Positions 1 through 6,149 of a DNA stretch of 8,516 bases are shown here, piece after piece. Each line of letters starts with the position of its first letter. Position 1 is the first letter of the stretch. The notes beneath the pieces are model-generated. The model had not been told where the DNA came from. It saw nothing but the letters and a program-made list of their open reading frames with translations, and did no database searches. The DNA comes from Myxococcales bacterium (lineage in GTDB: Bacteria > Myxococcota > Polyangia > Fen-1088): positions 1 through 8,516 of the forward strand of contig PMJE01000506.1 in assembly GCA_003157315.1 (NCBI GenBank). Direction: 5' to 3'. The translations under genes and the position numbers were made by a program.

Positions 1-936
1 GATGAAGGTGGCGAAGATCATCTGCGCCGCCACTCGGTCGCCGCCCCAGAGATTGATCCGGGTGGCGATCCGGCCAGCAGCGCCCGGCAGCGCAGTTTCG
101 CCGCGCGCCCGGCCGCGCAGTGCCCACATGGCGACTGCCCAGACGATGCCGGGCACGACCCCAACCATGGCCGCTGTATTGAGGTAGGCGACGCTTCTGG
201 CTTTGGCGTACCAGGAATAGCGAAGCGCAATCTTGTTGAGGTTGTAACCGAAGACTTGGTACCAAAAGGCGTGGCCAGCCACGCCAGCGAAAACCATGCA
301 AATGAGAGCGCTGGCAGCGGCGTAGCTGCCAAGCAGGCGCAGTGACTCTTTCCAGGAGCGGAAGCTGAGCAACACCGCCAGCATGAGAGCGAGCGGGGCG
401 ATGTAGATGCCGATGAAAGTGCCAAGCGCAAACAGCACTCCCGCGAGAATCGGGCGGCGGGCGAACCCCTGGTAGGTGGCAGCGAGAGCGAAGGCAAGCG
501 CACAGTTGGCGCCCGTGAAGTGGGACGAGCCGCGCAGGACATCGAAGGTGAACAAAAAGAGCGCGGCAGCAATAAGCGCTTCGATCCGGCCAACCAGACG
601 ACGACCGATAAGATAGACATGCACGCCCGAGACCATGGCGGCCAAAGAAGGCACAGCCTTCGACAGCGCCAGCGAGTAGCCGAAGAGCTTGTACAGCGCG
701 CCCACCAAATAGAGCTGCAGGGGCGGATGGGAAAAGAAGAAATCTCGGTAGGGCCATTTCCCCTTGGACACGAGCAGGCTCATGTAGAAGTACATGTGCT
801 CGTCGCCCTTGACGAAATTGAGCGAGTAGAGCTTGAGCAGCGCGAAGAAGCAGAGAACGCAGCCCAGGCCCACGACGGTCGCGTCAGGATGAACCGCGCG
901 CAGCCGGCGAAGGATTGAGCTGGGCAGGTAAGGCAC
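1..936 (-). CDS. GT-C family membrane glycosyltransferase (ArnT/PMT-like), C-terminus outside window
   Basis: Integral membrane enzyme that probably transfers a sugar from a polyprenyl-phosphate donor to an envelope acceptor on the periplasmic face. The frame is open from a GTG at 934-936 to the left edge, giving 312 visible residues. After one hydrophobic segment (about 20-38) comes the first outer loop with the acidic pair D45-E46 in GDEHMYFY. The family-typical stretch GKWPYRDFFFSHPPL follows at about 59-73. Several more hydrophobic segments follow (about 75-110, 118-135, 163-190, 200-222, 252-272). DE in loop 1 plus a PYRDF..PP motif is characteristic of PMT_2/GT39-like enzymes. The GTG is chosen because GGGGAAG lies 6 nt upstream and an in-frame TAG (the stop of the preceding PLD-like gene) lies 7 codons upstream. 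It is probably co-transcribed with that gene. Acceptor and sugar are unknown. The family call is firm; any more specific name (arnT, pmt) is not supported. Confidence 0.85.
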   Translation of the reverse strand, partial: MPYLPSSILRRLRAVHPDATVVGLGCVLCFFALLKLYSLNFVKGDEHMYFYMSLLVSKGKWPYRDFFFSHPPLQLYLVGALYKLFGYSLALSKAVPSLAAMVSGVHVYLIGRRLVGRIEALIAAALFLFTFDVLRGSSHFTGANCALAFALAATYQGFARRPILAGVLFALGTFIGIYIAPLALMLAVLLSFRSWKESLRLLGSYAAASALICMVFAGVAGHAFWYQVFGYNLNKIALRYSWYAKARSVAYLNTAAMVGVVPGIVWAVAMWALRGRARGETALPGAAGRIATRINLWGGDRVAAQMIFATFI

Positions 937-942
937 GGAGTT

Positions 943-949
943 CTTCCCC
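943..949 (-). promoter_or_regulatory. Ribosome binding site for the GT-C gene
   Basis: GGGGAAG on the minus strand ends 6 nt before the GTG at 936. It supports a GTG start that might otherwise be missed, since no ATG occurs between the upstream in-frame TAG and this codon. Confidence 0.6.
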
Positions 950-957
950 AGTGGATG

Positions 958-1554
958 CTACCCGAGTGGCTGCGGACACTCGTCGCGCAGTTTGCAGCCG
1001 GCGCAGGGCTGGCCGTGCCAGATGGCATCGAAGAATGCCTGCACCTCGTCGAGCAGCAGGTCGTCACGGCTGAGCAAACCCAGTTCAAAATTCCGGCGGC
1101 CTTCGCCCTTGGCACCCAGACCAGCGCCAGTCCAGTTTGCGCTGCCCAGATACGCCAGGGCGCCGTCGACGACAACTATCTTGGCGTGCACGCGCGGGCA
1201 CAAGCGCAGCTCGAATGAGCCACGCCGCCCGCTGCCGGCCTTCAGGTGGGCGCAGCGGCGCAGCTCCTCGCGGAATGGCCGCGAGGGCGGCGATGCGTGC
1301 AGGATGCGAATCTCAACCCCCGCGACCACCAGCTCGTCGAAGACCTCCATCACCGATCGATACTCGCCGCCGCGGGCGGTGCGGCGTCGCCCCGGCCGTG
1401 CGCGCGGGTCCTGCACCATCAGTTCTTTCAGGTTGGCAGTCGCGATCCACACGCTGCGCTCGGCATTCATCACCGCCTGCACCACCGCCTCGTAGTGTCC
1501 CCGCCCGCCCAACAAGGCCAGCGAAACCGGACGCGAGACGCGAATGAAATCCAT
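958..1554 (-). CDS. Phospholipase D-like single-HKD protein with C-terminal Cys motif
   Basis: Predicted phosphodiesterase of the PLD superfamily, 198 aa. One catalytic HKD motif is visible: H123-x-K125-x4-D130, followed by GSAN at 137-140 and N155-x-E157. The N-terminal half (about 15-90) has the usual beta/alpha PLD fold pattern but no second HKD, so an active enzyme would have to dimerise, as Nuc and BfiI do. There is no signal peptide or membrane segment, so it is probably cytoplasmic. Substrate (nucleic acid or lipid) cannot be told from sequence. The last 15 residues contain C184-x2-C187-x5-C193, with further cysteines at C101 and C119, suggesting a metal or Fe-S site. The ATG at 1552-1554 is the only standard start after an upstream in-frame TAG, although no clear Shine-Dalgarno precedes it. 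The stop TAG at 958-960 lies 21 nt before the GTG of the glycosyltransferase gene, so the two probably form an operon. Confidence 0.85.
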   Translation of the reverse strand: MDFIRVSRPVSLALLGGRGHYEAVVQAVMNAERSVWIATANLKELMVQDPRARPGRRRTARGGEYRSVMEVFDELVVAGVEIRILHASPPSRPFREELRRCAHLKAGSGRRGSFELRLCPRVHAKIVVVDGALAYLGSANWTGAGLGAKGEGRRNFELGLLSRDDLLLDEVQAFFDAIWHGQPCAGCKLRDECPQPLG

Positions 1555-1598
1555 GGGCAGGCGTGCAATAGACTACGGCTGGCACAGCCAACGCGCCA

Positions 1599-1619
1599 GT
1601 CGCCTTGATCTTTGGCGAC
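1599..1619. repeat. Perfect inverted repeat in divergent promoter region
   Basis: GTCGCC at 1599-1604 and GGCGAC at 1614-1619 are a perfect 6-bp inverted repeat with a 9-nt centre. The repeat covers the proposed -35 element of the plus-strand gene. It could be an operator for a dimeric regulator or chance in GC-rich DNA. Confidence 0.35.
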
Positions 1620-1634
1620 GATCGCGTGTATGAC
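1605..1634 (+). promoter_or_regulatory. Possible sigma70-type promoter for the MORN-repeat gene
   Basis: TTGATC (1605-1610) and TATGAC (1629-1634) are separated by 18 nt and match the -35 and -10 consensus at 4 of 6 positions each. They lie 57 nt upstream of the ATG at 1691 within the 136-bp divergent gap. The matches are weak and no transcription data are available. No equally good minus-strand promoter for the PLD-like gene was seen. Confidence 0.3.
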
Positions 1635-1675
1635 CGGGCCGAAGCTTGGACAAATACCAACCGCAACCGCTCACA

Positions 1676-1681
1676 AAGGAG
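1676..1681 (+). promoter_or_regulatory. Ribosome binding site deciding the MORN-gene start
   Basis: AAGGAG lies 9 nt before the ATG at 1691. It rules against the upstream in-frame TTG at 1646, which would bury the signal peptide behind 15 extra hydrophilic residues. Confidence 0.7.
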
Positions 1682-1690
1682 CAGCAACGC

Positions 1691-3283
1691 ATGCAATGGT
1701 GGTCAACTCGGAATGCCATGGTCCTGTCCGTGGTTGGTTTTCTGCTCGCGGTCGCGCCATCCTCCTACGCCGAAAACGATCCCGAGAAGGCGCTACGCCG
1801 GGTGGAAGAGGATGTTCTGCCCAAGATCGTTCTTGCCTGCGGCTTTCCCCTCTCGGTGACGTACGACGGGGATTCGCTGCGCAAGAACAATCAGGACATC
1901 GCCCACGACCAGACAGACGGACGCCTGCAGTGCGAGGAGCCCCTTCGCTACATCTGGTACGCGTGCCGGACAGAGGCGGGCAAGGCCGCAGTGAAGCAGG
2001 CGCGTATCTCGAAGGTGGTTTGCAAGGGCGTCGCCGGGGCCACCGGCTCGCTCACGCTCTCGGCAGGCACGATCACCGTCGGACGCGCTTTCGAGGAGAG
2101 GAAGTCCCACTTGCGCAGTCGGCGCGAATTCGAATCACTGGTGAAGATCTCGCTCAAGCTGGGATCGGCGGACCCATACCAGGACGAAGAGTGGCACAAG
2201 CTTGCACAATTGCCCAATCCCGTGACCAACACCAAGACCTACTGCCTGATCAACGGTGAAAAGGAGGAATTCAACCAGTATGGCGACAGCGCTTCTGCCC
2301 ACGGCAAGCCGGACGCCAAGGTGAAGTGCTGGAAGGATGGGGAAATCGTCATCGATCTCGAAATCGCGAAGGGAAAGAAGACCGGCTTTCTGACCCGTTA
2401 CGACCTGAAGAAAACCCATCGCATCACCTACCGCGACGGCAAGGAACACGGTGAGCATAAGACGATCGAGAACGGCAAAGTGAAGTCGATCGAGTGGTAC
2501 GACAATGGCCAGCGGGTTTGGCAGAAGGAGTTCTTTCCGAGCGGTGCGCTCGCGAAGTACTTGCGCAAGTTTGCGGACGGCACCGACGAGCTCTCGGTGC
2601 ACGAAGATGGCAAGGTCTACGACCTGCGCTGCTCACCGGGCGCGAAGGACGATCCGGAGCTGCGCAAGTTGTGTGGCTTCGCTGGGGCGGTGACTACGTC
2701 GATCTACGATGGCACCGGGAAGGTGAATCGCGTACAAACTTGGAAGGACGGTGTGATTCAGAAGGAGAATGCGGGGACCAGCGACTATGGCGCGCGCAGC
2801 GAAGTTGTGTTCAAGGACGGCAAGGAGATCGTCTACGCGGACGACGGCAAGAAGGTCGCGAAAGAGATGCTTTGGAAGGCGGGCGAACTGAAACAACTGA
2901 CCGAGTTCTATCTGAACGGAAATCCCAAGCTCAAGGAGAACTACGACGGCCCGAAGAAGAAGCAGAGTAAGACCTTCTGGGACACCGGTCGTACCTCGGG
3001 CGAGGGCGAGTTTGTGGTGTGCGACAACGACGGCTATCGCGACTGGTGCGAGGAGGGCGTGCATCGGTCCTTTTTCGAGAACGGTGCACAGGAGCAGGAG
3101 ATGAACTTTCGGCGCGGCCGACGGGAAGGGACTGGCAAGAGCTGGTGGAAGAACGGCAAGCCGGCGTCGGTCGAATCCTTCGCCGACGATAGACTCACCA
3201 AGGCCAAGCGATGGGACGAGGATGGCAAGCTGGTGTCGGACGAGGAATTCGAAGCCGACGGTTCGCGCAAGATCAAACGGTAA
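1691..3283 (+). CDS. Exported protein with C-terminal MORN_2 (YwqK-type) repeats
   Basis: A 530-aa protein likely secreted to the periplasm or outside. Residues 1-27 form a Sec signal (R7, hydrophobic core about 10-22, S-Y-A before a probable cleavage after A27), with no lipobox cysteine. Residues about 28-160 are a domain I do not recognise, with cysteines at 50, 81, 92 and 111. From about 225 to the end it is built of MORN_2/YwqK-like units of the type x-W/F-x-(D/N)G-x: EWYDNGQRV and EFFPSGALA (about 270-287), TWKDGVIQKE (about 350), VFKDGKEI, LWKAGELKQ, FYLNGNPKLKENY (to about 418), FWDTGRTSGEGE (about 429), FFENGAQEQ, WWKNGKPASVESF (to about 497) and RWDEDGKLVSDEEF (about 507-520). The protein has ten cysteines after the signal, an even number compatible with disulfides. 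Databases call such proteins YwqK-family 'antitoxins', but no toxin-like partner is adjacent. The repeats more likely form an elongated beta scaffold. Codon use is richer in AAG/GAG and less GC-rich than in rmuC. Confidence 0.85.
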   Translation: MQWWSTRNAMVLSVVGFLLAVAPSSYAENDPEKALRRVEEDVLPKIVLACGFPLSVTYDGDSLRKNNQDIAHDQTDGRLQCEEPLRYIWYACRTEAGKAAVKQARISKVVCKGVAGATGSLTLSAGTITVGRAFEERKSHLRSRREFESLVKISLKLGSADPYQDEEWHKLAQLPNPVTNTKTYCLINGEKEEFNQYGDSASAHGKPDAKVKCWKDGEIVIDLEIAKGKKTGFLTRYDLKKTHRITYRDGKEHGEHKTIENGKVKSIEWYDNGQRVWQKEFFPSGALAKYLRKFADGTDELSVHEDGKVYDLRCSPGAKDDPELRKLCGFAGAVTTSIYDGTGKVNRVQTWKDGVIQKENAGTSDYGARSEVVFKDGKEIVYADDGKKVAKEMLWKAGELKQLTEFYLNGNPKLKENYDGPKKKQSKTFWDTGRTSGEGEFVVCDNDGYRDWCEEGVHRSFFENGAQEQEMNFRRGRREGTGKSWWKNGKPASVESFADDRLTKAKRWDEDGKLVSDEEFEADGSRKIKR

Positions 3284-3301
3284 AATCTCGCTAACTGTCG
3301 G
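3255..3301 (+). other. Long-loop inverted repeat spanning two convergent stop codons
   Basis: CCGACGGTT (3255-3263) can pair with AACTGTCGG (3293-3301): nine pairs including one G-U, with a 29-nt loop holding both stop codons. There is no U-tract. A role in ending plus-strand transcription is possible, but the long loop makes chance a real alternative. Confidence 0.25.
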
Positions 3302-3716
3302 TGATGCGCAGGCTGGAGGTGATGTGTGTCCCGTTCTTCAGCATTGCCCAGACTGGGCAGATCTGTGCTTCGGATTGCGCCAGAGCTGTTGCCACCACAC
3401 TTGCGTCCAAACCCGTGCCGCGTACGACGAATTCCATCGCGATTTCGGTCAACAACGTCGGGTGTTGATCGCGCCGCACAGCCCGCACGTTCACGTCCAC
3501 GCCCCGCGCGGGTTGCTTCAACTTGCGCAGCAGCACCACCATCGATCCGCCGGCACAGCTCGCCAGGCTGGCCAGCAAGAGTTCCAGCGACCGCATGCCT
3601 GCGCCTGACTCTCCCGGCTGCAACGGATAGTCGGTAATGACGGTGTGCTCGCGCGCGGTCATGGAAAAGCGCAGACCCTCTTCCTGGGTTGCGCGCACAG
3701 AGAGTTCGGTCGACAT
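3291..3716 (-). CDS. OsmC/YhfA-family thiol peroxidase-like protein
   Basis: A 141-aa cytoplasmic protein of the OsmC/Ohr superfamily, whose members reduce organic hydroperoxides through two redox cysteines. Both are present: C54 in LLLASLASCAGG, at the start of the central helix with the conserved glutamate E45 nine residues before, and C120 in SEAQICPVWAML. The C-terminal strand NGTHITSSLRI is also typical. Length equals that of a complete family member. The start ATG has AAAGGAG on the minus strand with a 6-nt spacer. The gene begins only 14 nt after the rmuC stop and is probably translated from the same transcript. It resembles the general OsmC/YhfA branch more than Ohr or OsmC proper, so no gene symbol is given. 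Peroxidase activity is inferred from the cysteine pair; many members of this branch are uncharacterised. Confidence 0.88.
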   Translation of the reverse strand: MSTELSVRATQEEGLRFSMTAREHTVITDYPLQPGESGAGMRSLELLLASLASCAGGSMVVLLRKLKQPARGVDVNVRAVRRDQHPTLLTEIAMEFVVRGTGLDASVVATALAQSEAQICPVWAMLKNGTHITSSLRITDS

Positions 3717-3722
3717 CAGGAT

Positions 3723-3729
3723 CTCCTTT
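3723..3729 (-). promoter_or_regulatory. Ribosome binding site for the OsmC-family gene
   Basis: AAAGGAG on the minus strand precedes the ATG at 3716 by 6 nt. It lies in the 14-nt gap after rmuC, consistent with translation within a polycistronic message. Confidence 0.7.
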
Positions 3730-3730
3730 G

Positions 3731-5173
3731 CTACAATTCGCGTCCCGTGGTGTCTCCTCGGATCGGCTCGTCGTTGGCATCCACCGCTGCCAGTTCGCGC
3801 GGCCGCACCGCCACCGGATCGATTTCTTCGACCGGCTTCTTCCCCGCAGCACCCAGTTCCTCCAGCTTGCGCACTGCCGGCTTGACCATGCGTTCGAACG
3901 AGCCCACCGCGGCGTTGTACGAATCCGTGGCCCGGCCCAACGCCGCGCCCAGCTTGCCAAAGTGATCGAACAGCGTGGCCAGCCGTTCGTGCAGCACGCG
4001 CCCTTGCTCGCTGATCCGCTGCGCGTTTTCCGCCAGTTTTTCCTGGCGCCAGCCATAGTGCACCGCCTGCAACAGCGCAATCAGCGTGGTGGGGGTTGCG
4101 ATAAGCACCTTGTTGCCCACGCCTTGCTCGATGAGGTCCGGGCTTTCCTGCAGGGCCGCGTGGTAGATGCCTTCACTCGGCAGAAACATCACCACGAACT
4201 CGGGCGCGCTGGGCAACTCGCTCCAGTAGCTCTTGGCCGACAGCTTGAGCACATGTGCGCGCACCTGGTCAGCGTGCCGGCGCAGATGCTCGCAGCGTCG
4301 GGGCTCGTCGGCGGCTGCATCGACTGCAGCCAGGTAGGCCTCAAGCGGTACCTTGGCATCCACTACTACCTGATGACCATTGGGCAGGTTCACGATCAGA
4401 TCGGGCCGCAGCCGGCCGTCATCCAGGGTTTCCTGTTGCACAAAATCGCAGTGCTCGACCATGCCCGCCAGCTCGACCACGCGCTTGAGCTGGATCTCGC
4501 CCCAGCGGCCGCGCACCGCCGGGGCACGCAGCGCGCGCACCAGGTTCCCAGTCTCCTGCGCCAACCTGTCGTGCGAGCTCGCCAGGCCGGTGACCAGTGC
4601 GTTCAGCCGGCCGTAGGCCTGGCCGCGCTCCTTCTCGATCTCACGAATGTTGCCGTCCACCTTCTCCAAGGAATCGCGCACCGGCTTCAGCAGTGACTCG
4701 ATGGCCTTGTGGCGCGAGTCCAGCGAGGCGTCCGTCTCGCGGCGAGCGGCGCCGAACTTTTCGCTGGCCAGGGTAAGAAAGCCCTCGTTGTTTGCCGCCA
4801 GGGCTTGCGCTGCCAGCGCGCGGAAGGTGTCCCCCAACTTCTCCTCGGCACTGTCCAGGATGGCCTTTTGTTCGTCCAGGCTGCGCCGCAGTTCAGCCAC
4901 CTGGGTTTCCGCGATCGCCCGGTGCTTCTGTGCCTCGGCCAGCTCGCGCGCCAACTCGCGCTCGCGCGCCTCGCCGCGGGACAGGGTCGCGCGCAGCTCG
5001 TCCACGGTTGCCTGCGCGGCCCGCGCCCCGCCCTCGATCTCGCGCAGCCGCGCCTCGGCGGCGCGCAGTCCCGCCTCCCCGCGCGCCCTCTCGCGCGCGA
5101 CCGCCAGCAGCCAACCCACCAGCGCGCCGACCGCCAGCGCGGCTATGGCCACGAGGATCAGGGTTCCCGACAT
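3731..5173 (-). CDS. rmuC: DNA recombination protein RmuC
   Basis: RmuC-family protein (480 aa), which in E. coli limits rearrangements at short inverted repeats and is predicted to carry a PD-(D/E)XK-type nuclease fold. Residues about 5-26 form one N-terminal membrane anchor. Residues about 30-195 are an Ala/Arg/Glu-rich coiled coil. The RmuC domain follows, with RGRWGE at 221-226, PD at 257-258, VVVDAK ending at 274, and the conserved block FLPSEGIYHAAL then VLIATPTTLIALLQAV. A short acidic tail ends the protein. The ATG at 5173 is chosen because it places the anchor at the N-terminus. An in-frame GTG at 5281 would add 36 poorly hydrophobic residues and overlap the upstream methyltransferase gene by about 60 nt. 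No clear Shine-Dalgarno precedes the chosen ATG, so the start is less certain than the identity. It sits 46 nt after the methyltransferase and 14 nt before the OsmC gene. Confidence 0.93.
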   Translation of the reverse strand: MSGTLILVAIAALAVGALVGWLLAVARERARGEAGLRAAEARLREIEGGARAAQATVDELRATLSRGEARERELARELAEAQKHRAIAETQVAELRRSLDEQKAILDSAEEKLGDTFRALAAQALAANNEGFLTLASEKFGAARRETDASLDSRHKAIESLLKPVRDSLEKVDGNIREIEKERGQAYGRLNALVTGLASSHDRLAQETGNLVRALRAPAVRGRWGEIQLKRVVELAGMVEHCDFVQQETLDDGRLRPDLIVNLPNGHQVVVDAKVPLEAYLAAVDAAADEPRRCEHLRRHADQVRAHVLKLSAKSYWSELPSAPEFVVMFLPSEGIYHAALQESPDLIEQGVGNKVLIATPTTLIALLQAVHYGWRQEKLAENAQRISEQGRVLHERLATLFDHFGKLGAALGRATDSYNAAVGSFERMVKPAVRKLEELGAAGKKPVEEIDPVAVRPRELAAVDANDEPIRGDTTGREL

Positions 5174-5219
5174 GGCCAGGAGACTATCCGAATGTTCAGG
5201 TGAGGAGCAAGTCCCGATG

Positions 5220-6029
5220 CTACGGTTTGCGCGCCACCGCCTTAAAAAACGTGTAGCAAAACGTGCCGTTATCCTCGGCACTGCGTTTCAGGTCGGCGAT
5301 GCCTGCGTCCCACTCGGCCTTGTTGATCAGACCGAGGCGAAGGGCTGGCTCGGCCGCACCCTCGACCATGGCGATGAAGGTCTTGCGGGTGAAGCCATCC
5401 ACCCAGCCCGGGCGGCTGGCATCCGCGTACACGAAGCGCGGTGATACCTGCACGTCGTGCAGACCCACTGAGCGCAGCAGCGGATACAGCCGGCGTCCGA
5501 TGAGAGAATCCCCGCCCGCAGCCGCTTGCGCCTCGCTCAAGCACTCGATGGTGCGCGTGGCACGTGGGCTGCGCGGGTGAAAGAACGCCGATCCGTGATC
5601 GCCTTCAATCACGGTCAGCGAGCCGCCCGGTCGCAGCACGCGCAGAAGCGCGGCCAGGGCATCCTCGGGCCGGCGCAGGTGCTCCAGCACGAAACACACG
5701 AACACGTGGTCGAAGCTGGCCTCGGTAAGAGGCAGCGCAAGCAGGTCAGCCTGCTTGAATTCCACGTTGCCCAGCCCCTCGCGCTCGACCGCCGCGCGCG
5801 CCAGGGCCAGCGACTGTGCCGACACATCCACGCTGACAAAATGTGTCGCCGGGCTTCGCCGCGCCAGAATGCGCGTCTGCGCTCCCACCCCGCAGCCCGC
5901 CTCCAGCACCCGGCTGCCCGCCGGATACTGCGTATCGTGGTGAAGCAGATCTGCCAGGGTGCCCGCCTGATCCGCCAGGCGATTGGCCTCGTCTTCAGTG
6001 TAGCCGTGAACGTAGTCGAGCGACGTCAT
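5220..6029 (-). CDS. Class I SAM-dependent methyltransferase
   Basis: A 269-aa methyltransferase of the Methyltransf_11/25 type. SAM-binding motif I is VLEAGCGVGAQT at 41-52, and an acidic residue that would bind the ribose is D68 in SVDVS. Motif II/post-I is FKQADLLALP at 91-100. FDHVFVCFVLEHL at 106-118 and LRPGGSLTVIEGDHGS at 132-147 complete the Rossmann core. The C-terminal part (about 175-265) ends in GTFCYTFFKA and probably shapes the substrate pocket. The substrate is unknown; such stand-alone enzymes usually act on small molecules rather than macromolecules. There is no signal peptide. It is the first gene of a likely three-gene unit with rmuC and the OsmC gene, though functional linkage among the three is not obvious. 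The ATG at 6029 lacks a visible Shine-Dalgarno, and a leader hairpin ends two bases before it. Confidence 0.88.
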   Translation of the reverse strand: MTSLDYVHGYTEDEANRLADQAGTLADLLHHDTQYPAGSRVLEAGCGVGAQTRILARRSPATHFVSVDVSAQSLALARAAVEREGLGNVEFKQADLLALPLTEASFDHVFVCFVLEHLRRPEDALAALLRVLRPGGSLTVIEGDHGSAFFHPRSPRATRTIECLSEAQAAAGGDSLIGRRLYPLLRSVGLHDVQVSPRFVYADASRPGWVDGFTRKTFIAMVEGAAEPALRLGLINKAEWDAGIADLKRSAEDNGTFCYTFFKAVARKP

Positions 6030-6031
6030 GG

Positions 6032-6068
6032 GCGGGAAATCTAGCAGGAGACGGGGCTGCCTTCCCGC
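6032..6068 (-). promoter_or_regulatory. Leader hairpin before the methyltransferase start
   Basis: GCGGGAA (6032-6038) and TTCCCGC (6062-6068) are a perfect 7-bp inverted repeat with a 23-nt loop. In the minus-strand transcript the 3' arm ends 2 nt before the AUG, covering where a ribosome binding site would lie. It may modulate translation of the methyltransferase or be incidental. The rest of the 120-bp gap to the lipoprotein gene holds nothing I can support. Confidence 0.3.
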
Positions 6069-6149
6069 GGGGCAATGTCAGCGGCGACCTCACCGCGCTG
6101 GCGGAATACAGGCGGGCGCGGGCGCCGACGGGCGTAGCGCAACCCTTTC

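Noticed and set aside
18..620. Minus-strand open frame (200 codons) at the left edge
   Set aside because: The other minus-strand frame encodes the glycosyltransferase with DE and PYRDF..PP motifs and membrane segments; this one is Ser/Arg/Pro-rich shadow.
1691..3283. Reading the MORN_2 protein as the antitoxin of a toxin-antitoxin pair
   Set aside because: It has a Sec signal peptide and its neighbours are a PLD-like gene and an OsmC gene, neither arranged as a small toxin partner.
3034..4080. Minus-strand open frame (348 codons) overlapping the OsmC gene, rmuC and the MORN gene
   Set aside because: An alternate frame of three real genes with a composition of Arg/Ser/Trp runs; it contradicts the OsmC and RmuC motifs.
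3689..4696. Long plus-strand open frame (335 codons) opposite rmuC
   Set aside because: It is antisense to the well-supported RmuC domain, is rich in H/R/Q/A as expected for a GC-rich shadow frame, and shows no recognisable domain.
4647..5444. Plus-strand open frame (265 codons) across the rmuC and methyltransferase genes
   Set aside because: Low-complexity Ser/Arg/Ala composition that mirrors the rmuC coiled-coil codons; both genes beneath it have clear motifs.
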